From assembly GCA_900539115.1 (NCBI GenBank), contig UQAQ01000010.1, positions 1 to 64,000 of the forward strand: a stretch of 64,000 nt of DNA. The letters run 5' to 3'. Origin of the DNA: an uncultured Roseburia sp. GTDB lineage: Bacteria > Bacillota > Clostridia > Lachnospirales > Lachnospiraceae. Position 1 is the stretch's first letter. Every line of letters begins with the position of its first letter. The notes beneath the pieces are model-generated. The model was not told where the DNA came from and made no database searches. It saw nothing but the letters and a program-made list of their open reading frames with translations. Shown piece after piece: positions 50,497 through 59,679 of this stretch. A program made the position numbers and the translations under genes.

Positions 50497-50519
50497 AGGT
50501 TAGTGGCAGTCACTAACCT
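50497..50519 (+). promoter_or_regulatory. Palindrome over the transcription start: operator or short terminator
   Basis: AGGTTAGTG, GCAGT, CACTAACCT is a perfect 9-bp inverted repeat starting 2 bp after the -10 box, followed by four T residues. Its position suits a repressor operator; the T-run would also allow termination of a very short transcript, but most of the hairpin would lie at the RNA 5' end. Confidence 0.65.
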
Positions 50520-50554
50520 TTTTGATATGGGAAAAAATGGAATGGAGGACATCT

Positions 50555-51754
50555 ATGAAAAAATTGGAGAATAAATACATATATGCAGGGATTACGGCGT
50601 TTTGTGTCTTAATGGCTGTTTTGATCTGTGGATTTATCTTTTTTAATTTTGATGTAGTAACAGCAGCTTTTGGAAAATTGAATTCGGCATTGACACCTAT
50701 TTATATCGGCTTGGTGATCGCCTATCTGTTAAGCCCAATGGTCAATGGCATGGAGAGAATGGTGTTCATTCCTTTGTTTCGAAAGATCAATAAGACGGAT
50801 AAGAGAGTGCGCACATTTGCAAGAGGGATATCAATTGTACTTGTACTCGTGCTTGCGGTTGCAGTGATTTTCTGGCTGTCTATGCTTGTCGTGCCGGAAG
50901 TTGTCGACAGTATTACCAATCTGGCAGATAATCTTCCGGATTATTATCGAAATACGCTTCAGGTAGCGAACGATATCGGGGAAAAACATCCGGAAATAGC
51001 ACAATATATGAAAGAAAGTACAAATACCGTTTATACTCAGGTTCGCAACTGGGTACAGAATGACCTTTTGCCGGCAAGCACGGAGATCCTAAGCAGTGTG
51101 TCGGATGGTCTTTTGAGTGCCCTTGGTATGCTTTTGAATGTTGTCATCGGAATTATCGTTTCGATTTATCTGATGGCGGGAAAAGAGCGGTTCTGTGCAC
51201 AGGCAAAACGCCTTTTATATACGATTTTTTCGGAAAAGAGGGCAAACCGTATTTTGTCTTTCGGAAAAGACATCAATTGGTCTTTTGCCAAGTTTTTCAG
51301 CGGAAAGATCATTGACTCGATCATTGTAGCGATCATTACCTTTATTGCTCTCAGTATCGCTAATATTCCGTACACGGCATTGATCAGTGTACTTGTCGGA
51401 GTAACCAATATCATCCCGTTTTTTGGACCGTATATAGGAGCGATTCCAAGCGCGTTGCTGGTTTTTTTGGCATCGCCGTTTAAGGGAGTGGTGTTTCTCA
51501 TACTTATCATAATTATTCAGCAGGTGGATGGCAATATTATCGGTCCGAAGATCATCGGTGAATCCGTTGGTCTGGAAAGCTTCTGGATTTTGTTTTCTAT
51601 CTTGGTATTCGGATCGTTGTTTGGATTGATCGGTATGATCTGTGCGGTTCCTGTATTCTCTGTTTTGTATAAAACAGTAAAACGCTGGAGCCATCGCAGA
51701 CTGGAAAAGAAAGGGCTTCCGGCAGAAACAAACTCGTATTTACGAAAAAAATAA
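50555..51754 (+). CDS. AI-2E family / PerM-like membrane transporter
   Basis: 399 aa, seven to eight hydrophobic segments, with the conserved family segments SALTPIYIGLVIAYLLSP near residue 50 and NIIPFFGPYIGAIPSALL, then IIIQQVDGNIIGPKIIGESV. Some members export autoinducer-2, others act as Na+/H+ antiporters; the substrate here is not known. ATG 50555 has GGAGG 5 nt upstream. Single-gene unit. Confidence 0.88.
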   Translation: MKKLENKYIYAGITAFCVLMAVLICGFIFFNFDVVTAAFGKLNSALTPIYIGLVIAYLLSPMVNGMERMVFIPLFRKINKTDKRVRTFARGISIVLVLVLAVAVIFWLSMLVVPEVVDSITNLADNLPDYYRNTLQVANDIGEKHPEIAQYMKESTNTVYTQVRNWVQNDLLPASTEILSSVSDGLLSALGMLLNVVIGIIVSIYLMAGKERFCAQAKRLLYTIFSEKRANRILSFGKDINWSFAKFFSGKIIDSIIVAIITFIALSIANIPYTALISVLVGVTNIIPFFGPYIGAIPSALLVFLASPFKGVVFLILIIIIQQVDGNIIGPKIIGESVGLESFWILFSILVFGSLFGLIGMICAVPVFSVLYKTVKRWSHRRLEKKGLPAETNSYLRKK

Positions 51755-51839
51755 AATTTTTCTGGTATATTATGCCGGAAACGACGAAGAAACGAATGGT
51801 ATAAATAAAAACTTATAATTATCATAACACAATAATAAT

Positions 51840-51868
51840 TTGCCGATAGATGGTAAAAATGTTATACT
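51840..51868 (+). promoter_or_regulatory. Sigma-A promoter of the deacetylase-like gene
   Basis: TTGCCG, 17 bp, TATACT. Confidence 0.7.
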
Positions 51869-51883
51869 CTATATAACGAAAAC

Positions 51884-51913
51884 GATAAGAGCCACGGAGG
51901 GTTGGCGCTTATC
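51884..51913 (+). promoter_or_regulatory. Leader hairpin before the deacetylase-like gene
   Basis: GATAAGAGCC and GGCGCTTATC pair with one mismatch around the loop ACGGAGGGTT. It lies near the predicted 5' end of the mRNA, with no T-run. The loop contains GGAGGG, similar to a ribosome site. Function unknown. Confidence 0.5.
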
Positions 51914-51941
51914 CTATTAAAAAAATAAGGAGGATAATGTT

Positions 51942-53651
51942 TTGGGAAGAAAAACAGCAAAAATGTTAGGTCTGGTTCTGGCCGGATCGATGGTGATCAG
52001 CATGACATCACCAGTAGCGGATGCAGCAGCAAAGATGTCACTCAGTAAGAAAAAAATTACTATCACACAGGGTGAGAAGGTGACATTAAAAGTAAAGAAA
52101 GCGAAAAAGAAAGTAAAATGGTCGGTGACAAAAGGAAAAAAAGTCATCAAATTGTCTAAGAAGAAAAAAGCAAGTGTAGTGATTACCGGAAAGAAAGCCG
52201 GTAAAGCAGTGGTAACGGCAAAAGCAGGAAAGAAAAAACTGACTTGCAAAGTGACGGTAAAAGCAGCGAACACAGATGTTCAGCCGACACAGGCTCCAGC
52301 GACACAGGCTCCAGCGACACAGGCTCCAGCAACAAAAGCCCCGGCGACGCAGGCTCCAGCAACAAATACACCGGCTTCTTCACCGGTAACAACCGCACCG
52401 ACAGTTAGTGAGGCACCGGTTGTCAGTGAAGCACCGACAACGGCACCAAGCGAGTCACCAAAAGCAAATGAACCGGTTAAAAATATTGTTATCGATATGA
52501 GCAAAGTCTCTGCGAAAACATTTACAAGTTCTCCGGCAACACTTGATTTTAGCAGCCAGATTGAAAGCCGCTTTGATCTGTCTTACTTCAAAGAAGTAAA
52601 AGTAGGTTATACACTGGAAATCAATGAAGAAGCAGATATTGCAACAATTACCGGCGGAAAGATTGCCGTAGCATCTACAACGGATGACCTGGATGGATAC
52701 AGCGATGGTATTGCATTTTCTTATAATTTGTCATCCACAGATGAGACATCAACGACAATTGATCTGTCTGGTGACAAAGTGTCAGGAAGTGCAGCAGGTC
52801 TCAACATTCAGCCAATGGACAGTGCAAATAACTATGGATGGCCGGCAGCTTTGAAATCCATTACGATCACAAGTATCGAGTTTGTAGCAAAAGAAGGCGC
52901 TGTATATACCGAAGGTGGCGTAAAACCTACACCGGCACCGACGGTAGCACCGGAATTTGAATCTTCCGAATTCCATTACGACGGATTGGATCAGGCATGG
53001 ATCGATGCGAATATTGACCCAAGCAAGCCGGTAGTAGCGATCTCATTTGATGACGGCCCGGGTGGTTACAGTAAATTTGTAGATTATGGTATGCAGATTC
53101 AGAATTCATTGAAAGAATATGGCGCACATGCAACATTCTTCTACATTGGAGCACATATTGAGCACGATGAAGATTCTCGAAATGAAGTAATTTCCGCCAA
53201 AGAGGCAGGATTTGAAGTGGCAAACCACTCCTACGATTCCAATGGACTGAACAAAGAAGATGCAGATATAATCAAAGAGAAGATTCAGAAGACAGACGCA
53301 CTTTTGAAGGAATTGACAGGATATAACAATTTCTTGTTCCGTGCACCAAATGTAGCTTATAGTGATACAATGTTTGCTGTGATCGAAAAACCATTTATCG
53401 ATGTATCGGTATGGAGTAATGATTACGTAAACTCTACGACAAAAGAAGATCTTGTCGAAAATGTAACAAAGAATCTCAAAGATGGTGATATCATCAACAT
53501 GCATTCTGTTCATGAAAAGACAGCACAGGCGGTTCCGGAAATCCTGAAGTATTGCAAGGACAATGGAATTCAGGTTGTCGGCGTGTCGGAATTGTTTGCA
53601 ATCAAAGGAAAAGCATTGATGACAGGCAAAAAATATAATAACGCTTATTAA
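51942..53651 (+). CDS. Secreted polysaccharide deacetylase-like (CE4) protein with Lys-rich Ig domain and possible CBM
   Basis: 569 aa from a TTG start, 7 nt after AAGGAGGA; ATG 51937 in another frame is only a short frame. Signal peptide, a Lys-rich Big_2-like domain (about 30-105), an Ala/Pro/Thr stalk of APATQ repeats (about 108-180), a beta domain (about 185-320) that may bind carbohydrate, and a NodB/CE4 domain (about 355-560). Motif 1 SFDDGPG (Asp370/371) and motif 3 RAPN (Arg467) are present, but motif 2 reads HSYDS: His429 is kept while the second zinc His position is Ser433. Activity on peptidoglycan or another glycan is therefore uncertain. Confidence 0.85.
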   Translation: MGRKTAKMLGLVLAGSMVISMTSPVADAAAKMSLSKKKITITQGEKVTLKVKKAKKKVKWSVTKGKKVIKLSKKKKASVVITGKKAGKAVVTAKAGKKKLTCKVTVKAANTDVQPTQAPATQAPATQAPATKAPATQAPATNTPASSPVTTAPTVSEAPVVSEAPTTAPSESPKANEPVKNIVIDMSKVSAKTFTSSPATLDFSSQIESRFDLSYFKEVKVGYTLEINEEADIATITGGKIAVASTTDDLDGYSDGIAFSYNLSSTDETSTTIDLSGDKVSGSAAGLNIQPMDSANNYGWPAALKSITITSIEFVAKEGAVYTEGGVKPTPAPTVAPEFESSEFHYDGLDQAWIDANIDPSKPVVAISFDDGPGGYSKFVDYGMQIQNSLKEYGAHATFFYIGAHIEHDEDSRNEVISAKEAGFEVANHSYDSNGLNKEDADIIKEKIQKTDALLKELTGYNNFLFRAPNVAYSDTMFAVIEKPFIDVSVWSNDYVNSTTKEDLVENVTKNLKDGDIINMHSVHEKTAQAVPEILKYCKDNGIQVVGVSELFAIKGKALMTGKKYNNAY

Positions 53652-53687
53652 TACTTTGTGTATCATACAAAACCAAACATAAAAAAT

Positions 53688-53720
53688 AAGACCGTGGCAG
53701 TTTTTTGCCGCGGTCTTTCT
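53688..53720 (+). terminator. Terminator after the deacetylase-like gene
   Basis: AAGACCGTGGCA pairs with TGCCGCGGTCTT over 12 bp, with a GTTTTT-type loop and a short T-rich end. Confidence 0.85.
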
Positions 53721-53834
53721 ATTGACTTTTTTAGGGGAACGTGAGACAATAAAAAATGTGTGGTTTGCCATGAAAATGTAACAGATGGCTGTTATACTAA
53801 ACGCAACCGAAGTGAAAAAGGGAGATGTAACAAG

Positions 53835-55442
53835 ATGAAGCAAAAAATATATATAGGCGCAGCGGCTATTTTGATGGCAGGGATATTTCTTCTGGCGGGG
53901 GGAAAACCGGTAGCAGCAAAAGCAGAGAAGATTAAGAAAGTAAAGATAGCGAGTGCTGAAAAAACCGTTTTGATCAATAAAAAAGAAAAAATAAAGTTGA
54001 AAGCTAAAGTAAAACCAGCTTCTATGAAGAAAAAAGTGAGATGGAAGTCGTCCAATAAAAAGGTTGTTACTGTGTCTCAAAAGGGCGTGATCCGTGGAAA
54101 ACGCTATGGAAAAGCCAATATTTGGTTAAAGGCTGCAGACGGTTCCGGTAAAAAAGCAAAGATAAAAGTGCAGGTAGGACGTAAAGTTACGAGTGTTAGT
54201 TTTGCAGTGAAGAAGCAGGAATTGGAAGTAGGACAGAAAGCTAACTTAAAGCCGATTGTGCTGCCGGGAAATGCGACAGATAAAAAAGTGACGTATCAAT
54301 CTTCAAACCCATCGGTGGTCTCTGTTTCTTCCAAGGGAACCGTTGTGGCAAAAGGAAAAGGCGAAGCTGTGATCACAGCGCGAAGCAAAGATGGAACGCG
54401 AAAATCCGGAAGTTATGTTATTCAGTCCAGGGTGATGACAAAGAGCATAACAATCAATGGTGGTGCCACGACGAAGAGACTGGAAAAAGGGAAAAGTTTT
54501 GGAATTTCCGCATCGATTCAGCCGGCAAATGCGTCCAATAAATCACTGCGTTATACAAGTTCAGATCCGACGGTTGCCGTGGTTTCGGCTAGCGGAATCG
54601 TATCCGGCTTAGAGCCCGGAACAGCAGTGATTCGTGTGGATGCGGCAGATGGACATTCAACCGCAAATATCAATGTAGAGGTGTTTCGTATGGAAATTTC
54701 GAATCAAAAATTGATCGCGCATCGGGGATTTAGTTCTCAGGCACCGGAAAATTCGATTCCGGCATTTGAAAAAGCACTCGAAAGTGGTTTTTATGGAATA
54801 GAGTGTGATATATGGAAAACATTAGATGGTGAGTTTATGGTTTCCCATGATGGGGATCTGAACCGTATGTTTGGCTATGATTTTCAAATCGCAACATTGA
54901 CGACAGAACAGATCAAGAAATATTTTATGATCAATGGAAGTAATGTGGATGCTTATGATAATCTGACGATGCCGACATTTGAGCAATATCTTGGTGTGAT
55001 GAAAAAGAATAAAGAGGTTCATCCCTTTGTCGAGATCAAAGAAGAATTAAATGATGCGGATCTCCGAAAAATTGTGAAGCAGGTAAAAGATGCAGGATTG
55101 TTAAATGAGACCTATTTTATCAGTATGCATCAGAGCAATCTTCTTTCCCTGCAGCGGCTGGATGGGGTTAATACATCACAGCTTCAGTATGTATATGGTG
55201 CGGAAGATTCCAATAAGACGACATCGGTTACCTCGAGTGTGATCAATTGGTGTATCAGCAATCAGATCGATCTTGACACCCGTCAGTCCCTTGTGACAGC
55301 ATCGGATGTATACCGCCTTCAGACGGCGGGCAGACAGGTCAATGTCTGGACCGTAAACTCGATTGAAAAAGCATATGATCTGGTAAATAAACTTCATGTA
55401 GATATGATCACTACAGAGTATATGCTCAACACAGAACCGTAA
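53835..55442 (+). CDS. Secreted glycerophosphodiester phosphodiesterase with three Big_2 domains
   Basis: 535 aa. A signal peptide (MKQKIYIGAAAILMAGIF) is followed by three Ig-like Big_2 domains (about 30-110, 115-195, 200-285), the first very Lys-rich. The GDPD domain spans about 290-530: HRG at 296-298 in IAHRGFSSQAPENS, then IECDIW and VSHDGDLNRMFG, which carry the catalytic His and metal-binding Glu/Asp residues. Such enzymes split glycerophosphodiesters and, outside the cell, may trim lipoteichoic or wall teichoic acid. Start ATG 53835 follows GGGAGA. A weak promoter (TTGACT, 17 bp, GACAAT) lies at about 53724. Confidence 0.9.
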   Translation: MKQKIYIGAAAILMAGIFLLAGGKPVAAKAEKIKKVKIASAEKTVLINKKEKIKLKAKVKPASMKKKVRWKSSNKKVVTVSQKGVIRGKRYGKANIWLKAADGSGKKAKIKVQVGRKVTSVSFAVKKQELEVGQKANLKPIVLPGNATDKKVTYQSSNPSVVSVSSKGTVVAKGKGEAVITARSKDGTRKSGSYVIQSRVMTKSITINGGATTKRLEKGKSFGISASIQPANASNKSLRYTSSDPTVAVVSASGIVSGLEPGTAVIRVDAADGHSTANINVEVFRMEISNQKLIAHRGFSSQAPENSIPAFEKALESGFYGIECDIWKTLDGEFMVSHDGDLNRMFGYDFQIATLTTEQIKKYFMINGSNVDAYDNLTMPTFEQYLGVMKKNKEVHPFVEIKEELNDADLRKIVKQVKDAGLLNETYFISMHQSNLLSLQRLDGVNTSQLQYVYGAEDSNKTTSVTSSVINWCISNQIDLDTRQSLVTASDVYRLQTAGRQVNVWTVNSIEKAYDLVNKLHVDMITTEYMLNTEP

Positions 55443-55463
55443 TAAAAATATTTATGATAATAT

Positions 55464-55500
55464 GGCCAGCCTCGTGATTTGGGGGCTGGTTTTACTTTTT
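55464..55500 (+). terminator. Terminator after the GDPD gene
   Basis: CCAGCCTC and GGGGCTGG form an 8-bp stem with one wobble pair and an 8-nt loop, then TTTTACTTTTT. Confidence 0.85.
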
Positions 55501-55533
55501 GACTCAGAATTGAAAAAATTAAAAAAAAACCAC

Positions 55534-55562
55534 TTGCATTTTCTCAGGAAACAATATATAAT
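55534..55562 (+). promoter_or_regulatory. Sigma-A promoter of the giant LRR protein gene
   Basis: TTGCAT, 17 bp, TATAAT, with a leader of about 115 nt. Confidence 0.75.
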
Positions 55563-55575
55563 CATATTCAATCTC

Positions 55576-55590
55576 AGATTCTCAGAATCT
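55576..55590 (+). promoter_or_regulatory. Palindrome at the start of the LRR-gene transcript
   Basis: AGATTCT, C, AGAATCT is a perfect inverted repeat beginning about 6 nt after the predicted transcription start. Further down lie GGAC/GTCC and the direct repeat ACTTAGTA twice near 55629. Probably an operator region. Confidence 0.5.
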
Positions 55591-55684
55591 AAGAATCAAT
55601 GAGGACAAGTCGTCCATGGACTCAATGACTTAGTAACTTAGTAACTCAGCAACAAAATTACAATGAATGTAAAGGGAGGATTCT

Positions 55685-58600
55685 ATGGTTAAAAAATTAA
55701 AAAAACGTTTGACAGCACTGATTTTAGTGGCAGGGCTTCTTTTAGGCACCCTGGCCGGAAATGGTATCGTTGTATCGGCTGCGGAGGATGTATGGGGAAC
55801 CATCGGTCCAATCCGCTGGGATTTGGATTCGGAAGGGAATTTATTGTTTCGAGGATCGCTCAAATTTCCATTGCTTGAGCCGGACAAGATTCCTTGGCGT
55901 GAGTATGCCGGTCGGATTAAGTCGGTAACGTTTGATGTGAGCAGCATTCAGGATGGGGATCTGACAAATTACTTTTATAATTGTGTCAATCTCCAGAGTG
56001 TCGGAGATTTTCCGAACGGTATCCGCAATCTCACGCAGACGTTCCAGAACTGCCGGTCACTTCGATCGGTAGGAAAAATACCGGATTCCGTCGAAACGAT
56101 GGAACATACATTTGAAAACTGCACCAGTTTTAATCAGGCGGTAACTATTCCGAAAAGTGTAAAAAATTTGAAAGGAGTGTTTCAGGGTTGTACAGCACTT
56201 TCGAGACTTCCGAACATTGAAACGACACAGGTAAAAGATTACTCCTATCTTTTACAGGGAACATCGGTTGCCAAACCGGTTTCGATTCCAACCGGGGTGA
56301 CAAATGTGACAGCAATGTTCAAAGACTGTAAAAAACTTACAGATCCGCCTGAACTTCCCGAAGGGATCACGGAGGCTGCAAAGTGTTTTTATCAATGTAA
56401 TTCGTTGAGCAAAGCACCGGTTTTGCCGAAAACGATAGAAAATATCAGTGAGATGTTTTATGGTTGTGAAAATCTAAAAGCGGTACCGGATATCCCATCG
56501 TCGGTAAAAAATATGTCCGGATGCTATGCCGGATGTGTCCGGGCAAGCGGATCCTGTACGATTTATGCTGTAATCAATGACACTGCCGGATATAATAAAT
56601 TTGCCGCGGTGACATCTGTGTGTGATTCTTCCGCCAAGGGAGAGTTTTTAGGAGCGGCAGGTACAGGGATGGCAGTAAATTATATCGCAGGAAATGCACA
56701 TCTGATCCGCCGCTATCTGGCGGCGGGATGGAATTGTGGAAATCTGGAGACAACCGGTGTATGGGGTAAATTGAAAGCAGGCGAAAAGATTCCGCAGTCG
56801 CTGGAGGACTGCACGGTAAGTCCGCTTTCCGCTGTCACTTATACCGGAAAAGCCATCTGTCCGGAACCGAAGGTTTACTATGGCAGTGTGCTTCTTAAAG
56901 AAAATACAGATTACACGGTCGCATATACGGATAATATCAGTGCAGGAACAGCGACAGTTATAATCAAGGGAATCGGGGATTACAGTGGTAAAAAACAGCT
57001 ATCTTTTACGATACGCAAAGCTATTCTTACCGGAGTAAATGCAAAATCGTATCAGGGAGTTTTTGATGAAAAAGCGCACGGAATTACATTGCAGACACCG
57101 GCAGGTACCACGGTACGATATGGTACAAAATCAGGGGAATATTCTTTGACAGCATCTCCGCGATACACTCTTCCGGGGAAATATACTGTGTATTATCAGG
57201 TGTCGCGGGCAAATTATACGACAGTAACCGGAAGTGCAGACGTTACGATCGTGCAGGGGACGATGCCGGTTGTGGCAGAAGGTTATAGTGGTATCTATGA
57301 TGAAAAAGAGCATGGGATCCGGGTCATCGGGGTAGACGGCGCCGAGATCAGATACGGGACATCGACAGGAAAGTATACAGCTGTAGAATGCCCGAAATAC
57401 AAGGATGCAGGGACTTATAACATATATTACCGGGTTAGCAAAACGGGATATGGACAAGTGACTGGGGTGCAGCAGATTGAGATTAAAAAGAAACCGGTCA
57501 CAGATGTGACGTTCCCGATCACAAATGAAGTGATATATGGAACTTCTTTATGTGATATTCCAACGACTGGAATGCAGGATGACTATGGAACGTTTACGTG
57601 GATGGATCCGACCTATGTTCCTTCCGTAGATGATGCAAAAAGCCCGATGTGCTACGAGCCATCTGATAAGAAAAATTATGATTACAGAGAGGTGCAGGGA
57701 TATGATAGTAAAAGCGGAAATATTGTGCGCGACGTTGTTCTTTCCGTTCGAAGGAAAAAAGGAGAACTGCCCCACATTTCTGCCGGATTTCTCGCAGAAG
57801 GAGACGAACTGGAAAAGTCTGAAATTGTATCGGATAATCTGGAATTGGGAGATTTCTACTGGGCAAAACCGGAAGAAAAAGTAACGCAGAGTAAGTCGGA
57901 ATACACACTTATTTTCCGGCCAAAGGATCTTCGAAATTATGATTGGAGTGAATGGAGCAAGAATGAACTTGACTGGAACCGGTTTCAAATTCAGCAAAAA
58001 GTTGATGTGGTACCGTACCCTGAGCCGATGGAGATCGTATATGGTGATACATTGGGGAGTAAATCATTTATGGGAAAAAATCCTGATGTAAAATACCGCT
58101 GGCAGGATGAGGCGGCAACGCCGAAGGAAACCGGTCTGCAAAAATTGATGATCCTCTATCGGAATCAGGAAATCGTGAGGGAGATGGAGGTTGTTGTGTT
58201 AAAAAGAAAACCGGATTATGTGATACCGGTATTGGAGGCGGTTTCCTATCATCCGGAGCAGAGACTAAAAGATATCAAACTGCCGGAACACTGGTATTGG
58301 ACCGAGCCGGAGTGTGTGCCGCAAGTGGGAACCGCGTACTATGAGGCATATTATGAGCCGGAGGACACGGAACATTATCAGACAGTATATGAGAAAATTC
58401 CGCTGCATGTCCGGGAAGCAGCGGGTGTTTCAAAGCCGGCTGTCACACCGGGTGTAACACCTTCGCCACAGCCGACGAAAGTGCCGGGAGAAACGTCTTC
58501 GCCGCAATCGACAATTACGCCGGACGTGGGGGTGGCACCGGAGGCGACAGCACCTCCGTCACAGGTGCCGGGAGACAACCGAACAGAAGCGGAGAAAACA

Positions 58601-59002
58601 TCCGCAGCGGTACAGCAGATAAAAAAATCGTCGCCGGAGATAAAAAAAGCGGCGGTGATCTCGACGAAAGGCGAGGACAGGCTAGGAAAGAAACCGACAT
58701 TGTTTGGGGTGAAAACGCAGAAGCAGAAGCCGGGAAAAGTGCGTTTCAAAAAGATCGGATACCGTGGCGGAAAAATCCATCTTGTCTGGAAGAAAAGTAA
58801 GAATGCAAAAGGGTACCAGGTTGTCTTTATGAAACGAAAAAAAGGAAAAATGAGAATGGTAAAATATACCAAAAAGACAAAATTATCCCTGACATGGAAT
58901 GGTGTCGGAAAATGTTATGTGAAAATCCGAGCATTCCAAATACAGGGAAAGAAACGAACATATGGATCGTGGAGTGTTCGTAAAAGGGTAAAAAGCCATT
59001 AA
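55685..59002 (+). CDS. Giant secreted leucine-rich-repeat surface protein
   Basis: 1105 aa. Signal peptide about 1-32. Residues 40-290 hold LRRs of the BspA/DUF285 kind, with units such as FYNCVNLQSVGDFPNGIRN, FQNCRSLRSVGKIPDSVE and FYGCENLKAVPDIPSSVKN. From about 375 follow tandem beta domains with YTGKAICPEPKVYYG and two copies of an MBG-like unit (SYQGVFDEKAHGITL; GYSGIYDEKEHGIRV). A Pro/Thr stalk lies about 915-970, and the end is a very basic fibronectin-like domain (GGKIHLVWKKSKNAKGYQVV). It probably binds host or microbial ligands at the surface. GGGAGG precedes the ATG. Its stop codon overlaps that of the minus-strand gene. Confidence 0.82.
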   Translation: MVKKLKKRLTALILVAGLLLGTLAGNGIVVSAAEDVWGTIGPIRWDLDSEGNLLFRGSLKFPLLEPDKIPWREYAGRIKSVTFDVSSIQDGDLTNYFYNCVNLQSVGDFPNGIRNLTQTFQNCRSLRSVGKIPDSVETMEHTFENCTSFNQAVTIPKSVKNLKGVFQGCTALSRLPNIETTQVKDYSYLLQGTSVAKPVSIPTGVTNVTAMFKDCKKLTDPPELPEGITEAAKCFYQCNSLSKAPVLPKTIENISEMFYGCENLKAVPDIPSSVKNMSGCYAGCVRASGSCTIYAVINDTAGYNKFAAVTSVCDSSAKGEFLGAAGTGMAVNYIAGNAHLIRRYLAAGWNCGNLETTGVWGKLKAGEKIPQSLEDCTVSPLSAVTYTGKAICPEPKVYYGSVLLKENTDYTVAYTDNISAGTATVIIKGIGDYSGKKQLSFTIRKAILTGVNAKSYQGVFDEKAHGITLQTPAGTTVRYGTKSGEYSLTASPRYTLPGKYTVYYQVSRANYTTVTGSADVTIVQGTMPVVAEGYSGIYDEKEHGIRVIGVDGAEIRYGTSTGKYTAVECPKYKDAGTYNIYYRVSKTGYGQVTGVQQIEIKKKPVTDVTFPITNEVIYGTSLCDIPTTGMQDDYGTFTWMDPTYVPSVDDAKSPMCYEPSDKKNYDYREVQGYDSKSGNIVRDVVLSVRRKKGELPHISAGFLAEGDELEKSEIVSDNLELGDFYWAKPEEKVTQSKSEYTLIFRPKDLRNYDWSEWSKNELDWNRFQIQQKVDVVPYPEPMEIVYGDTLGSKSFMGKNPDVKYRWQDEAATPKETGLQKLMILYRNQEIVREMEVVVLKRKPDYVIPVLEAVSYHPEQRLKDIKLPEHWYWTEPECVPQVGTAYYEAYYEPEDTEHYQTVYEKIPLHVREAAGVSKPAVTPGVTPSPQPTKVPGETSSPQSTITPDVGVAPEATAPPSQVPGDNRTEAEKTSAAVQQIKKSSPEIKKAAVISTKGEDRLGKKPTLFGVKTQKQKPGKVRFKKIGYRGGKIHLVWKKSKNAKGYQVVFMKRKKGKMRMVKYTKKTKLSLTWNGVGKCYVKIRAFQIQGKKRTYGSWSVRKRVKSH

Positions 59003-59424
59003 TGCTTTTCGCTCATGAAGCGGACTTTGGCTTCGTGGTTTTTCGGGATGTCGCCGATATAAGCACCTTTGATATCAGTGGATTTGGCACATCGGGTACA
59101 GTATTCTCCAAAGCGGATCGGTGTGCCACATCCCTTACAATGTAAAAAGACAGTAGAATTTTCCGGAATTTCCAGTTTTCCTTCGCGAAGATATGTGGAA
59201 ATCTTAGAGGAAGAGACCCCCGTCTGCTGAGCCAGATCAATGGCATTGGTTGGACCATGCTCGTCCAGATATTTTTTAACCTTACCGTAATCATTTGTCG
59301 TTTCGGTGCCGCACTTGTCGCATACGAAAATGCCGCCATATTTATAACGCATATGGGAATTGCAATTCGGACATATTTGATGACCGTCGTCATCCGGAAG
59401 CGTTAAAAAAGTTTGATTTTTCAT
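58999..59424 (-). CDS. Zinc-ribbon / helix-turn-helix protein, YvyF-like
   Basis: 141 aa. An N-terminal zinc ribbon (CPNC near 18, CDKC near 35) is followed by a helix-turn-helix-like region (DLAQQTGVSSSKISTYLREGKL) and a second zinc ribbon (CKGC, CTRC). This order resembles the small YvyF family found in flagellar operons of Firmicutes, but no flagellar gene is near. It probably binds nucleic acid or a protein partner. AGGCGGG precedes the ATG. Confidence 0.72.
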   Translation of the reverse strand: MKNQTFLTLPDDDGHQICPNCNSHMRYKYGGIFVCDKCGTETTNDYGKVKKYLDEHGPTNAIDLAQQTGVSSSKISTYLREGKLEIPENSTVFLHCKGCGTPIRFGEYCTRCAKSTDIKGAYIGDIPKNHEAKVRFMSEKH

Positions 59425-59490
59425 AGTATCCCGCCTTTCAAAAATGTGTGTAACTATTCAGATTCCCCTTCCACACATTGATTCTAAATA

Positions 59491-59515
59491 GATACAACTA
59501 TGTTTATATTGTATC
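59491..59515. promoter_or_regulatory. Inverted repeat in the divergent zinc-ribbon / M23 region
   Basis: GATACAA, 11 bp, TTGTATC, perfect arms, about 65 bp before the minus-strand gene. It could be an operator for that gene; the minus strand of this stretch also looks promoter-like (ATACAATATAAA). Confidence 0.4.
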
Positions 59516-59576
59516 GAATTTTTTCGTAAAAAGCAATTTTTTTTACTTTTTTTAGTGAAAATGTTCAAAATTACAC

Positions 59577-59605
59577 TTGTAGAATGAAAAAAAATAGTGT
59601 ATACT
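59577..59605 (+). promoter_or_regulatory. Sigma-A promoter of the M23 peptidase gene
   Basis: TTGTAG, 17 bp, TATACT. It shows that the open frame from 59584 cannot be the true start of the peptidase. Confidence 0.78.
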
Positions 59606-59679
59606 GTAGAAGATGTTACAAAATTATAAAGTTATTATGCAAGAATGTTACAACGATATTAAGCAAAATGGAGGAAAAC

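Noticed and set aside
59584..59679. Upstream extension of the M23 peptidase from ATG 59584
   Set aside because: It lies inside the promoter, before the expected transcription start, and would put 32 residues ahead of a normal signal peptide.
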